A DNA stretch of 64,000 nt from the NCBI GenBank assembly GCA_023426125.1, contig JAFABI010000065.1, positions 186,001-250,000 of the forward strand. The letters run 5' to 3'. This DNA comes from Bacillota bacterium (lineage in GTDB: Bacteria > Bacillota > Clostridia > Acetivibrionales > DTU013). The position numbers were made by a program, and so were the translations under genes. Below the pieces are notes generated by a model. The model made no database searches and was not told the DNA's origin. It saw only the letters and a program-made list of their open reading frames with translations. Below are positions 8,045-16,918 of this stretch, one piece after another. Position 1 is the first letter of the stretch. Each line of letters begins with the position of its first letter.

Positions 8045-9844
8045 TTATTTACCTGCAGCTGCCTCACGAGCTGCGCTGATTTCATCCGAGATTTTCTGAT
8101 CCCAGGCCAGAACTTTTTCATAGCCGAGTCCTTTTACGGTGTCCTGCATATGTTTGAGCAGTTTGTCGAATTCTGCCTGATCCTTTGCAAAAACCATTTT
8201 CCAGGAATCCTGTACGATAATCTGCTTGCACTGCGTTCGGGCCGCGTCGACATCTACAGCCGCCGCAGGCGCCACATAGGTAATACCCGGCGCTACGGTA
8301 TACATGTTATGCTGGGTAAGGTAATCTATCGTCGTCGCAGCCTTCATAAAGCCCTGCCACGATTTGTCAAGAGGAGTTACGTTCGCCTCAAGGTAGGAAG
8401 GCCACAGCGTAGGGTTATAGGGCGCATTGTTTACCGGGTTTATGTTAAGACCGTTTACAGCCGTGTAGTTGAGCGGTGAAATGCCATCCTTGTAGGTTCC
8501 GCTTCCCCAGCCCTCGGGTATGGTAATCTTGTCGTCACCTGCAAATGCCTTCTTTCCAAAATCGGTCAATTCAGGCCTGCCGTTCTTCATTTCCCATGTC
8601 AGGCCTTCAGGTCCGCAGGTGCTGCCGAGTCCTGAACAGGACAGCATAATTCCTTCGGGCGAGTATAGCCAATCGATGAAATCCACCATCCTCTGTGGAT
8701 CCTGAGCCTTTGAACCGACGCCGACACAATATCTGTTTCCCGGAGCGCAGCCGTTCGAGAATATCTTCATATCCTGTACGGGCGTATACATGAAGCCTTT
8801 GCCTGCCGTCATGTGTTCGTCGGTGTTGTAGTCCGTCCGTCCGAGCCAGGACCACGGAGACCAGTAAACGCCTCCATCCTTATACTTGTTGGACAGGTTA
8901 CTGAAGTTTTGTGTTGTGGAATCCGGGTCTATAAGACCCATCTGGTTCGCCTGGAAGAAGAACTTGAGCGCCCTAACATACAGCGAATCGCTGTCTATTA
9001 TACTCTGGGTGTTTTCACCATCGGCCGAAAGAAGCTGGAAGCCGTTTTCATCATAACCATACATGCATGCCGGCTGTTTGGCAAGGGTCATCATGTTGCC
9101 GTCCCAATCCTTGAATAGGGAGATAGCATATGCTTTTTTCCCTGAATCGCTTTTAGGATACTTTTCCTGCATCTGTTTGAGTACGGGAAGAAGGTCCTCA
9201 AGCGTTTTCAATTCCGGACTGCCGATTGCCGTATACAGATCCCAGCGCATATAGGAGCCAAATTGCGGATCGCTTCCATCCGCTGACTTAGTCGGCGGGT
9301 TTGTAGAAGCCTGCGATGCTATTGCATAGATTTTATCGCTTTTGATCAGGTCCTGAAGCATTGTTATAGCTCCCGGATAATTGTTCAGGTTCTTGCATGC
9401 TTTGACCATATCGGTAATATCGTACATGAGGCCGGCTTTTACCGTATCGGCAAGCCTTCCGTTTTCTGCGCCGAACATTATGATATCGCCGACGTTGCCT
9501 GCGGCCGAACGGGTCTGGAACACCGCGTCGGCACCGCCGGATGCGGTAGCGCCGATAATGTTCATTTCCATGTTGAATTTCTTTTTGACATAATCAGCAA
9601 ACCAACCGCTGGCTGTACCCTGGTAGTTTGCCTGCCAGTCAAAAACATCGATGGTGATGAATTTGTCATACGTCTTTGTTGTCTCGCCTGCGCCAGATTC
9701 GGACGCTGTTTCGGATGACCCGGTTGTTTCCGTCGTGCCGGCTGTAGTTTCATTTGTTGTCTGGCTGCTGCAGCCTGCTGCCAGAGTAGCCAGCATAAAA
9801 ACCATGATAAGACAGCACCAAATTTTAACTGAGTTTTTTTTCAT
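8045..9844 (-). CDS. extracellular solute-binding lipoprotein of a sugar ABC importer
   Basis: A 599-residue family 1 solute-binding protein. The signal sequence ends at the lipobox LAAGC and is followed by a Thr/Ser/Glu-rich linker of about 30 residues. It is the last gene of the operon GH39 - permease - permease - binding protein and is closed by a strong terminator. The size is typical of the large binding proteins that pair with LplB/YtcP permeases. The adjacent beta-xylosidase-like enzyme suggests a xylose-containing oligosaccharide as ligand; this is inferred from context only. Confidence 0.88.
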   Translation of the reverse strand: MKKNSVKIWCCLIMVFMLATLAAGCSSQTTNETTAGTTETTGSSETASESGAGETTKTYDKFITIDVFDWQANYQGTASGWFADYVKKKFNMEMNIIGATASGGADAVFQTRSAAGNVGDIIMFGAENGRLADTVKAGLMYDITDMVKACKNLNNYPGAITMLQDLIKSDKIYAIASQASTNPPTKSADGSDPQFGSYMRWDLYTAIGSPELKTLEDLLPVLKQMQEKYPKSDSGKKAYAISLFKDWDGNMMTLAKQPACMYGYDENGFQLLSADGENTQSIIDSDSLYVRALKFFFQANQMGLIDPDSTTQNFSNLSNKYKDGGVYWSPWSWLGRTDYNTDEHMTAGKGFMYTPVQDMKIFSNGCAPGNRYCVGVGSKAQDPQRMVDFIDWLYSPEGIMLSCSGLGSTCGPEGLTWEMKNGRPELTDFGKKAFAGDDKITIPEGWGSGTYKDGISPLNYTAVNGLNINPVNNAPYNPTLWPSYLEANVTPLDKSWQGFMKAATTIDYLTQHNMYTVAPGITYVAPAAAVDVDAARTQCKQIIVQDSWKMVFAKDQAEFDKLLKHMQDTVKGLGYEKVLAWDQKISDEISAAREAAAGK

Positions 9845-9913
9845 TGATTCTTACCTCCCTTTTATTTCTATTAATTACGGAGCCCATTGCTTAAACTCCG
9901 CTTAACAGCTTGA

Positions 9914-10834
9914 TTATCCTTTGACGGACCCGATCATGATGCCTTTGATGAAGAACCTCTGGAATACCGGATATATAAGTATAATGGGTAGGATAACAAT
10001 TACAGAAACCGTCATCCTGACCGAAGTAGGCGTTTGCTTGGTCGTCAGATTCAGCATGGCCTCGCTGCTTGTAATTGTACTGGTCCTGATCAACTGCGCC
10101 AATGAATTTGATTGATTAATGTACATATAGAGGACATACTGCAGAGAGTACAACTTCTGGTCAGTTACATAAATCAGTGTATCCTGGAACGAGTTCCACT
10201 GACCTACTGCCGAGAAAATGGCTATTGTCGCAAGTATGGGAAGAGATAGTGGCAGCATGATCTGCACAAAAATTCTCAATATGCCCGCCCCATCAATTTC
10301 TGCAGCATGCTGGAGAGATTCGGGAACGGATTCCAGATAAGTCTTGACAAGAATGATGAAAAACGGCTGAACGGTTGCAGGTATAATATAAACCCAAAAG
10401 TTGTTTGTCAGATGGAGAATGTGCATGGTAATAAATGCAGGAATGATTCCGGCATTAAAATACATTGTTATCACCAGGAAACGGTACCAAAGCTTTCGTT
10501 TCCACATTTTCTTCTGAATAAACATGAAACCGAGATAAGCTGACGCTAAAACTGTAAAGGCGGCGCCAATGAAGGTTCTGAGTACGGAAACAAGTGCTGC
10601 ATGACCAAGTCCCTTGAGTTTCAAAACCTCAACATAGTTCTTGAAATGTATCTCCTGAGGCAGAAAGTTGATGAATCCGTTTTCACTAAGATTATTCGCA
10701 CTGATCGTATTAATGATCAGGTAATAGAACGGGTAAATGCACAGCAGCGTAAACAGACCGAACAAAGTGTAGTTTAATGTATTAAAAGCCGCGCTTCCTG
10801 CGGTAATCTTGATACGTGACCTGTTTCTTGACAT
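9914..10834 (-). CDS. sugar ABC transporter permease, YtcP/LplC type
   Basis: Membrane permease of 306 residues with about six hydrophobic segments, an EAA loop (HAAEIDGAGILRIFVQIMLP) and the C-terminus IMIGSVKG typical of this group. It lies between the other permease (14 bases upstream) and the binding protein, in one transcript. Together they form a CUT1-type importer without its own ATPase. Confidence 0.9.
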   Translation of the reverse strand: MSRNRSRIKITAGSAAFNTLNYTLFGLFTLLCIYPFYYLIINTISANNLSENGFINFLPQEIHFKNYVEVLKLKGLGHAALVSVLRTFIGAAFTVLASAYLGFMFIQKKMWKRKLWYRFLVITMYFNAGIIPAFITMHILHLTNNFWVYIIPATVQPFFIILVKTYLESVPESLQHAAEIDGAGILRIFVQIMLPLSLPILATIAIFSAVGQWNSFQDTLIYVTDQKLYSLQYVLYMYINQSNSLAQLIRTSTITSSEAMLNLTTKQTPTSVRMTVSVIVILPIILIYPVFQRFFIKGIMIGSVKG

Positions 10835-10848
10835 TCAATAGCCCTCCT

Positions 10849-11802
10849 CTATACAATCGTTTCTCCCCGGGTTATTTTCGAAAGCCTGTTCACTACAAAC
10901 AAAAGAGCAACGCTTATAATACTCTTGAGCATACTGAGAGCAGTCGCAAACGAATACATGTTCTGGCCGCCGACGCTTATATTGAATACATAAAGGTCCA
11001 GCACCTGAATATGGTCTCTGTTGAAGGCATTCTGGAAAACATAGTATTGATCCAGTCCATTATTCAGAAAACCTGCGATGGAAAGCAGAAGCAGGACGGA
11101 ATAGGTAGGCATTAGACCGGGCAGCGTAATGTGCCGTATCAGCTTGAACCTGCCGGCGCCATCTACAGTCGCAGCTTCGTAGAGCTCCTGATCAATACCG
11201 GCAATCGCTGCAATATACATGATGGCGCTCCATCCGAGGCTTTTCCATACGCCCCACAGACACATCTTGATCCAGGTAAAGCTATCCGAATCAAGAAATT
11301 TTATAGGCTGATCGATAAGCCCGAGCTGTTGCCCGAAATTATTGACCATACCACTGCTGGAAAACATCGAGTATGCAACTGCATAAACAAGAACCCAGCT
11401 TATAAAGTTAGGCAGCGTAGTAAATGTCTGGATGAACTTTTTAAACCTGACGGCCTTTATTTCTGAGAGGAAAATTGCAAAAATAACCGGCAATACCGAG
11501 GTCAGGATACCAAGTCCACTTATGGCGAAGGTGTTGCGCATAATGTCGAGTACCTGGTTAATCTGCCCCGAGCCATCAAACATCATTTTAAACCATTGAA
11601 GCCCTACGAATTCACATTGTGAAAGTCTGAGCGGAGGTTTGTAGTTAAAAAACGCATAAACCCACCCATAAAGCGGGAAATAGGAGAAAATAAAAGTTAG
11701 AGCTAGAAATGGCGCTACAAGTAAAAACAGCCTTAAATTAATTGTAATTCCTTTTTTCCTTGTCACCTTAATTGCCGACTCCAACCCAGGTGAATTTTTC
11801 AT
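10849..11802 (-). CDS. sugar ABC transporter permease, LplB type
   Basis: Permease partner of the 9914-10834 gene, with the EAA loop YEAATVDGAGRFKLIRHITL. The frame is open to 11880, but the ATG at 11802 (or the TTG two codons before it) follows GGAGGTG, while the longer form would run into the end of the GH39 gene. From 11802 the protein has 317 residues. The first membrane segment begins near residue 25 (LFLLVAPFLALTFIFSYFPL). Confidence 0.85.
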   Translation of the reverse strand: MKNSPGLESAIKVTRKKGITINLRLFLLVAPFLALTFIFSYFPLYGWVYAFFNYKPPLRLSQCEFVGLQWFKMMFDGSGQINQVLDIMRNTFAISGLGILTSVLPVIFAIFLSEIKAVRFKKFIQTFTTLPNFISWVLVYAVAYSMFSSSGMVNNFGQQLGLIDQPIKFLDSDSFTWIKMCLWGVWKSLGWSAIMYIAAIAGIDQELYEAATVDGAGRFKLIRHITLPGLMPTYSVLLLLSIAGFLNNGLDQYYVFQNAFNRDHIQVLDLYVFNISVGGQNMYSFATALSMLKSIISVALLFVVNRLSKITRGETIV

Positions 11803-11872
11803 ACTCAACTGCACCTCCGTAATAGCTTCCATCATAATCAAACATGATATGATTTTTAACCAGGGAAAACGC

Positions 11873-13354
11873 TTATTCAATAGTTACAAGAATAGCTTCA
11901 TTCTCCCTGATATCCAACTCATATGCCAATTTCCGATCCTCATTTACAATAACACCTATTTGTTTGACCGGGAGTCCTGTAGTTTTGGCGTTCAACATCT
12001 CCACCTGCTCACATGTCAAGCTGCCGCGACAGTTCATTTTGAGAAATGCCGTATAAACATCATTCTGATCATAGCCTACGCAGTACACCGACAATTGGTA
12101 GTTGCCAGGCTCAAGACCGCTTAGCCTGAGTTGTACATTTCCTGCAGGCCTGGAGGGAAGGTCCCGTTTATAGTATATATTATTGGGAGCATCCTGTTCT
12201 GCTGCGTAAGTATAATTCCAGAACAGAGCCTGAACACTTTTCCCATGTTTGCAAATCCACGCATCTTCATCACCGCACACTAATTCAAGATCGCCTAATT
12301 TGTTCAGGTATTTATAGGCAAAGAAGGACGGTTTCTTCAGGCCCTGCACATTCAGCAATCCGAATCCTCCATGAAAATGAGAATTTGGCTGTCCTGGCTC
12401 TTCAAATATATCTGAATATACCCAATAGGACATGGAATTTACATATCCTTCGCATCTTTTTAGCTTTGACAGTATATAAGGAGCAGAATGATAGGAATCA
12501 TGAATCCTGTCGCGGGGTGAGCAGGAAGTACTCCACTCGGTGAAATGTATTTCAAGCTCCGGTAAAGAAGAACTTTTCACCCAATCATAAACAGTTTTTA
12601 TATCCTCTATTATTGCACCAGGGTTTATATCCAGATAAAGCTGATCAGTTCCAAATTCATCAAGGTGTAAGCTTACACCATATGTATGTGTCGAAACAAA
12701 ATCGACAGGCACCTTACTCTTGCAGCAGAAATCGATAAAGTCTGTTATCCAGCCAATACCGGCAGTTGCAGGCCCTCCCACCTTATAATCGGCACATACC
12801 TTTTTTATTGCTCTTGCAGAAACCTCATACAGTTTGAAATACTCTTCTTTACCGCCTGACCAAAAACCATCCAGGTTCGGCTCATTCCATACTTCAAAAT
12901 ACCACTGTTTTACCTCATCTGCACCATACCTTTGCGTCCAGTGAAGAACGAGCTCAAATATCAGCTCTTCCCACTTTAGATATGAACTTGGAGGAGTAAT
13001 GTTGCCTTTCCACCAGAATATCGTCTGCTGGCCGCTTGCAAGTGAGCTGGGCATAAATCCAAGCTCGACAAACGGCTTGATTCTCAGGTTCAGCATATAG
13101 TCAAACAGCAAATCTATATACTGCCAATTATAAATCGGTTTGCCCTCATCGTCGTGTGAACAAACACCCATGTCGTCATGCAGGAGACCATGGAATCTCA
13201 GGTACTTGAAACCACATTCATTTTTAACGCTGGACATGTGTCTCTGGTTTTCTGCAATAAGTCCTTCATAAGCACGTCCACACCCTACACATTCTTTGAA
13301 CATTTTGCTATGAAGGCCTTTGACTTCATTCATATCTGCTGATATTATCCGCAT
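11873..13354 (-). CDS. GH39 beta-xylosidase-like glycosidase
   Basis: Retaining beta-glycosidase of family GH39, which releases xylose from the non-reducing end of xylo-oligosaccharides; some members act on other beta-glycosides. The (beta/alpha)8 domain shows the family signature CVGCGRAYEG, the acid/base glutamate in YFEVWNEPNL (near residue 158) and the nucleophile in IHFTEWSTS (near residue 273), at the expected spacing. A beta-rich C-terminal part follows. No signal peptide, so it acts inside the cell on imported oligosaccharides. The frame is open to a TTG at 13396; the ATG at 13354 was chosen because it matches the usual distance to the CVG motif, though its ribosome site is weak. First gene of the importer operon, divergent from the AraC regulator. 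Confidence 0.85.
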   Translation of the reverse strand: MRIISADMNEVKGLHSKMFKECVGCGRAYEGLIAENQRHMSSVKNECGFKYLRFHGLLHDDMGVCSHDDEGKPIYNWQYIDLLFDYMLNLRIKPFVELGFMPSSLASGQQTIFWWKGNITPPSSYLKWEELIFELVLHWTQRYGADEVKQWYFEVWNEPNLDGFWSGGKEEYFKLYEVSARAIKKVCADYKVGGPATAGIGWITDFIDFCCKSKVPVDFVSTHTYGVSLHLDEFGTDQLYLDINPGAIIEDIKTVYDWVKSSSLPELEIHFTEWSTSCSPRDRIHDSYHSAPYILSKLKRCEGYVNSMSYWVYSDIFEEPGQPNSHFHGGFGLLNVQGLKKPSFFAYKYLNKLGDLELVCGDEDAWICKHGKSVQALFWNYTYAAEQDAPNNIYYKRDLPSRPAGNVQLRLSGLEPGNYQLSVYCVGYDQNDVYTAFLKMNCRGSLTCEQVEMLNAKTTGLPVKQIGVIVNEDRKLAYELDIRENEAILVTIE

Positions 13355-13424
13355 GCCGCATTGTACCTTTCTATTGTTTACATTTGAGTATACCAAAAAT
13401 ATACAACATCCGGGAGACTGATTC

Positions 13425-13462
13425 CTTGACTTTCTAGTCTAAAATTAGCACTATATAGCCAC
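13425..13462 (+). promoter_or_regulatory. promoter-like repeat, copy 1
   Basis: A 38-base stretch starting CTTGACTTT and ending TATATAG..AC, matching the stretch at 13596-13633 at 29 of 38 positions. It contains a -35-like TTGACT and AT-rich -10 candidates. It lies in the intergenic region between the GH39 gene and the AraC regulator and may be a second regulator promoter or a regulator-binding site. Confidence 0.4.
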
Positions 13463-13595
13463 TATGCAAATACTTCGATATTTTCAATAGGCTATTGCTT
13501 CAACCCTGCCGTCAAAGGCCTCTAAACGCAAAATACAGCTTTAACTAATGTTTTACTGGGCAAAGGATTCCCATCTTTCAGTCTTCCTTTGCCAC

Positions 13596-13633
13596 CTTGA
13601 CTTTACAGCTTGAAAATAGCATTATATAGTTAC
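13596..13633 (+). promoter_or_regulatory. promoter-like repeat, copy 2 (likely regulator promoter)
   Basis: Second copy of the 38-base repeat, with TTGACT at 13597-13602, then CATTAT/TATATA as -10 candidates 17-20 bases on. It ends a few bases before the GGGAGG ribosome site of the AraC-type gene, so it is the likeliest promoter for it. The 17-20 base spacing is ambiguous. Confidence 0.5.
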
Positions 13634-13649
13634 AGGGAGGATGAATTTT

Positions 13650-14534
13650 ATGGAATATATGTATCTTCATTATTTTACCCGTGATCTCGCTTTCCCCTTT
13701 TTTATCCAGTATGGTTATCATGATTATGATATGGCTGAGCATTTCCATTATGATTTTCACGAGCTTGTAATTGTGCTAAATGGGACTGCGACTCATATAA
13801 TCAATTCAGAAGAGACCTTTATAAAAAAGGGTGATGTATTCGTATTTAACGAAGGAACACCTCATGGATATAAAGATCCTCGCAGCTTCAAGATTATTAA
13901 TATCATGTATAAACCTGAAAGAATGATCGAAGTAGGTAATGATTTAAAAAAATCTTCCGGGTATCAGGCTCTTTTTGTCCTTGAACCATTCTTCAGAAAA
14001 GACCACAGATTTAGCAATACGCTTTCCTTGCCGATATCAAGCCTGGAATATGTGGCAGAACTCGGAGCCAACATTAATGAAGAATACAAGAATACGCTTC
14101 AGGGTTACCAGACGATGATTTATTCACATTTCATGGAAATGGTAGTCTACCTGTCGAGGCAATATGATATTCAAAATAAGCATGCGCATAATAATTTTAT
14201 TAATCTCGCAAAAGCCATATCATTTATGGAAGATAATTATTTAAACCCGATAAAGCTCGAAGAACTGGCAGATAAAGCAAACTTGTCCATAAGACACTTT
14301 AATAGGATCTTTAAGGAGAATTACAAGACTACTCCTATAGATTATATAATAAACTTAAGGATAAACCATGCCTGCTTTCTGCTAAAAAAGAGTAAGTTCT
14401 GTATTTCCGAAATTGCGGCGGAAAGTGGTTTTGATGATAGTAACTACTTTACAAGACAGTTCAGGAAATATGTTGGGATAACTCCTAAAGAATATCGCAA
14501 GAACTACCAGTTCAATATACATTGCAGATATTAA
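13650..14534 (+). CDS. AraC family transcriptional regulator with cupin sensor domain
   Basis: A 294-residue regulator. The N-terminal cupin domain binds the inducer sugar (AEHFHYDFHELVIVLNGTAT, then KKGDVFVFNEGTPHGY); the C-terminal ~100 residues carry two helix-turn-helix motifs (LEELADKANLSIRHFNRIFK and ISEIAAESGFDDSNYFTRQF followed by GITPKEYRK). The start is the second of two in-frame ATGs because GGAGG lies nine bases before it and touches the first. It is transcribed away from the GH39-importer operon and probably activates it. The coding sequence is visibly more AT-rich than most neighbours. Confidence 0.92.
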   Translation: MEYMYLHYFTRDLAFPFFIQYGYHDYDMAEHFHYDFHELVIVLNGTATHIINSEETFIKKGDVFVFNEGTPHGYKDPRSFKIINIMYKPERMIEVGNDLKKSSGYQALFVLEPFFRKDHRFSNTLSLPISSLEYVAELGANINEEYKNTLQGYQTMIYSHFMEMVVYLSRQYDIQNKHAHNNFINLAKAISFMEDNYLNPIKLEELADKANLSIRHFNRIFKENYKTTPIDYIINLRINHACFLLKKSKFCISEIAAESGFDDSNYFTRQFRKYVGITPKEYRKNYQFNIHCRY

Positions 14535-14656
14535 GCCCAATATTACATATCCTGATCCTTCACAGCAAATATATCACCTGTAATCCGCACTGCAGCAGCG
14601 AATACGACAATATCCTCCCTATTAATAATCTGCCGTCCAATATCGGAAATTTTTCC

Positions 14657-14966
14657 TCAGGCAGAAAATGTATAGCTGTTCGATAAGAAATGTAAGTTGT
14701 TTGCCTTATTTTCTTCACCTATAGCTTGTGCCTGCGCACAACTCAATTCCTTATTCCAAATTGCGGCAAGCAGCATAGGACAAGAAAAAGCGGTTGGCTC
14801 TTTGAATTTCCAAACGCTATACTTGCATTAACGCCGATACCCCCTGCTGCATCAGCAAGATTAATTTCCGGATCCCGACTCTCTCTATTCCTTCTATCCT
14901 GAATTTGGCGCCGGGATTATCCGGGCCTCCACTTGCATCAAGCTTAAAGAGTTCCTCAGCCGTCAT
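14657..14966 (-). pseudogene. decayed GH3 beta-glucosidase fragment
   Basis: Starting at ATG 14966, the minus strand encodes MTAEELFKLDASGGPDNPGA... and, after two single-base shifts, continues as EINLADAAGGIGVNASIAFG and then AFSCPMLLAAIWNKELSCAQ before a TGA at 14657. The order GIPEINLADAAGGIGV ... A-T/F-PCPMLLAA-WN matches the start of the GH3 catalytic domain; compare IVLADGPAGIRL in the intact GH3 gene at 33511-36087. The rest of the enzyme is missing. It is the last element of the ~12 kb operon, so that transporter operon once carried its own GH3 gene. The remainder of the 14535-15068 gap shows nothing else recognisable. Confidence 0.65.
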
Positions 14967-15068
14967 TCTTTAAGCAGGAGGCTTGGGCTTTATAATCTGC
15001 TTTGTCTTTCAGAAATCATTAGATATTCTCCTTTAGATTGTTATTTATAAATCGATTCTAACTTACCT

Positions 15069-15896
15069 TTATTCTTTAACTCCACCGCCGGATATACCCC
15101 TTCCCAGATTTCTTCCATTTACAGCGGTAAATATAATTGATGGCAATAGGATAATCGTGCCTGCCGCAGCCATAATGTTCCACAAAGTACCTTTTTCACT
15201 CATAAAAGGAGCCATGGTCAACGGCAATGTTTTTGCCATAGAGCCGGACAACATCATGGGTGTCATGTAGTCGTTCCAAGTATAGATCATGGTAAGGACT
15301 GCAGTTGCTGATAAGCCGCTTCGCGCCAAAGGCAGCACGACATGGAAAATTCCTCTCATACGGGAGCATCCGTCGATCCACGCTGCTTCCTCCATAGAAA
15401 TCGACACTTCTTTTAAGAAGTTACGCATTATCCAAACAATATATGGGACATTCGAGGCTGATGTAAGGAGAATCAAACCAAGCCTCGTATCGTAAAGACC
15501 TACTTTAGTATAGATTAAGTATATGGGAATCAGTGTACTCACAAAGGGAATAAAACGGGTGCAGATGAAGAATACACTTATGAACTTGCTGCCTCTGAGA
15601 TTGGAACGTGCCAGCGCATAAGCTGCGAACAACCCCATCGGAAGTGTAAGGGCCATGGAACATACCGTTACAACAATACTGTTTGTCAGGGCAAGCAAGA
15701 TGTCCTGATCAGCAAAGTAATTTATGTAGTTCTCCAAGGTGGGACGAAACAGAAAAATTTTGGGAGGATAGGCCAAGGCATCCACAAAGGATTTAAAGGA
15801 AGTTGAACAAATCATAAAAAGCGGAAAAAGGAAAATAAATAAAAACACTGTAGCTAGAGAATAAATAAATATTTTAGTAACACGTTTCTGCTTCAT
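15069..15896 (-). CDS. sugar ABC transporter permease, MalG/UgpE type
   Basis: A 275-residue permease with about six membrane segments and the EAA loop EEAAWIDGCSRMRGIFHVVL. It lies 19 bases after the other permease and is the last intact gene of the long minus-strand operon that begins with the CoA-transferase. Unlike the first two importers, this is the MalFG/UgpAE subgroup. Its place in an operon with beta-glucuronidase suggests uptake of a glucuronide or related glycoside. Confidence 0.9.
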   Translation of the reverse strand: MKQKRVTKIFIYSLATVFLFIFLFPLFMICSTSFKSFVDALAYPPKIFLFRPTLENYINYFADQDILLALTNSIVVTVCSMALTLPMGLFAAYALARSNLRGSKFISVFFICTRFIPFVSTLIPIYLIYTKVGLYDTRLGLILLTSASNVPYIVWIMRNFLKEVSISMEEAAWIDGCSRMRGIFHVVLPLARSGLSATAVLTMIYTWNDYMTPMMLSGSMAKTLPLTMAPFMSEKGTLWNIMAAAGTIILLPSIIFTAVNGRNLGRGISGGGVKE

Positions 15897-15915
15897 TTTT
15901 TATACACCCCGTCAA

Positions 15916-16809
15916 TTATATTTCTCGAACCATGCTGTGTACCAGCGGAATGCTTAAGCACAGCAGTATAACGAACATAGCAACAGATTGCGCGGAACCA
16001 AGTCCGACATCAAAATTCTGAAAGGTAGACCTCCAGATTGACAAAGAAAGCGTCTCGGTCGCGAATGCCGGGCCTCCCCCCGTAAGAGCATAAACGAGGT
16101 CGAATCCACGGAACGAAAAGATAACCCGAAATAAAGCTACTACTTTTACAACGGGTATGATGAACGGCCACGTGATATAGCGGAAAATCTGAAGAGCGTT
16201 AGCGCCGTCAATCATCGCTGCAGACAAGCGTTCTTCCGGCAGTGGTTCCAAGCCTGCAAGTACGAGCATGAACACATAGGATGTCCATTGCCAAGATCCC
16301 ACAATTACGATCGCCAGAAACGCCATGGATGTAGTTTCGAACCAATTAATCTCGCTCAAGCCAACCATTTGTAATAGGTAGTTAATGGGGCCTTGTGTGT
16401 TGAGAAGAAATTTCCACATGATACCAACGACTACAGTGGACAAAAGCATAGGTATGGACAACAGTATCCGATAAAAGGCCCTTCCCTTTGAGATTGCATT
16501 AACCGTCAACGCCATTATGATACCTATAACCATTTCCAAAAATACACTGCATACTGTGAATTTTAATGACGTGCCAAGGGCCTTTATAGTCCTCTCGTTA
16601 GTGAACATTTCAATATAGTTACCAAGCCCGGAAAAGCTTCTGTTGGCCTGTTCCGTCAGCCTATAATATTCCATGCTGTGCTGGAAGGTACGGAAAAGCG
16701 GGTAGATTGTCATAACGAGCACAAAAATCACGGCTGGCATTAAAAATACGTACATAAGAGTATTCTCTCTCTTTTTGAGTTGCTTCAAAGATGTATTCAT
16801 TTGCCTCAC
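15916..16809 (-). CDS. sugar ABC transporter permease, MalF/UgpA type
   Basis: A 297-residue membrane protein with the EAA loop LSAAMIDGANALQIFRYITW. A GTG start at 16809 with AGAGGTG at good spacing is used; an ATG nine bases later is possible. It forms the heterodimeric membrane channel with the 15069-15896 product and receives substrate from the binding protein 110 bases upstream. No ATPase gene is present in the operon. Confidence 0.9.
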   Translation of the reverse strand: MRQMNTSLKQLKKRENTLMYVFLMPAVIFVLVMTIYPLFRTFQHSMEYYRLTEQANRSFSGLGNYIEMFTNERTIKALGTSLKFTVCSVFLEMVIGIIMALTVNAISKGRAFYRILLSIPMLLSTVVVGIMWKFLLNTQGPINYLLQMVGLSEINWFETTSMAFLAIVIVGSWQWTSYVFMLVLAGLEPLPEERLSAAMIDGANALQIFRYITWPFIIPVVKVVALFRVIFSFRGFDLVYALTGGGPAFATETLSLSIWRSTFQNFDVGLGSAQSVAMFVILLCLSIPLVHSMVREI

Positions 16810-16918
16810 TCTATACTCACCTCTTTATAAAAATAGATACGAAGTTTGGATACAGAAAAGGTTTTACTCTCCAGAGCCTAAGCCCTGGAGAGCAAAAACA
16901 ATCCGCCAATGCTCAAGA

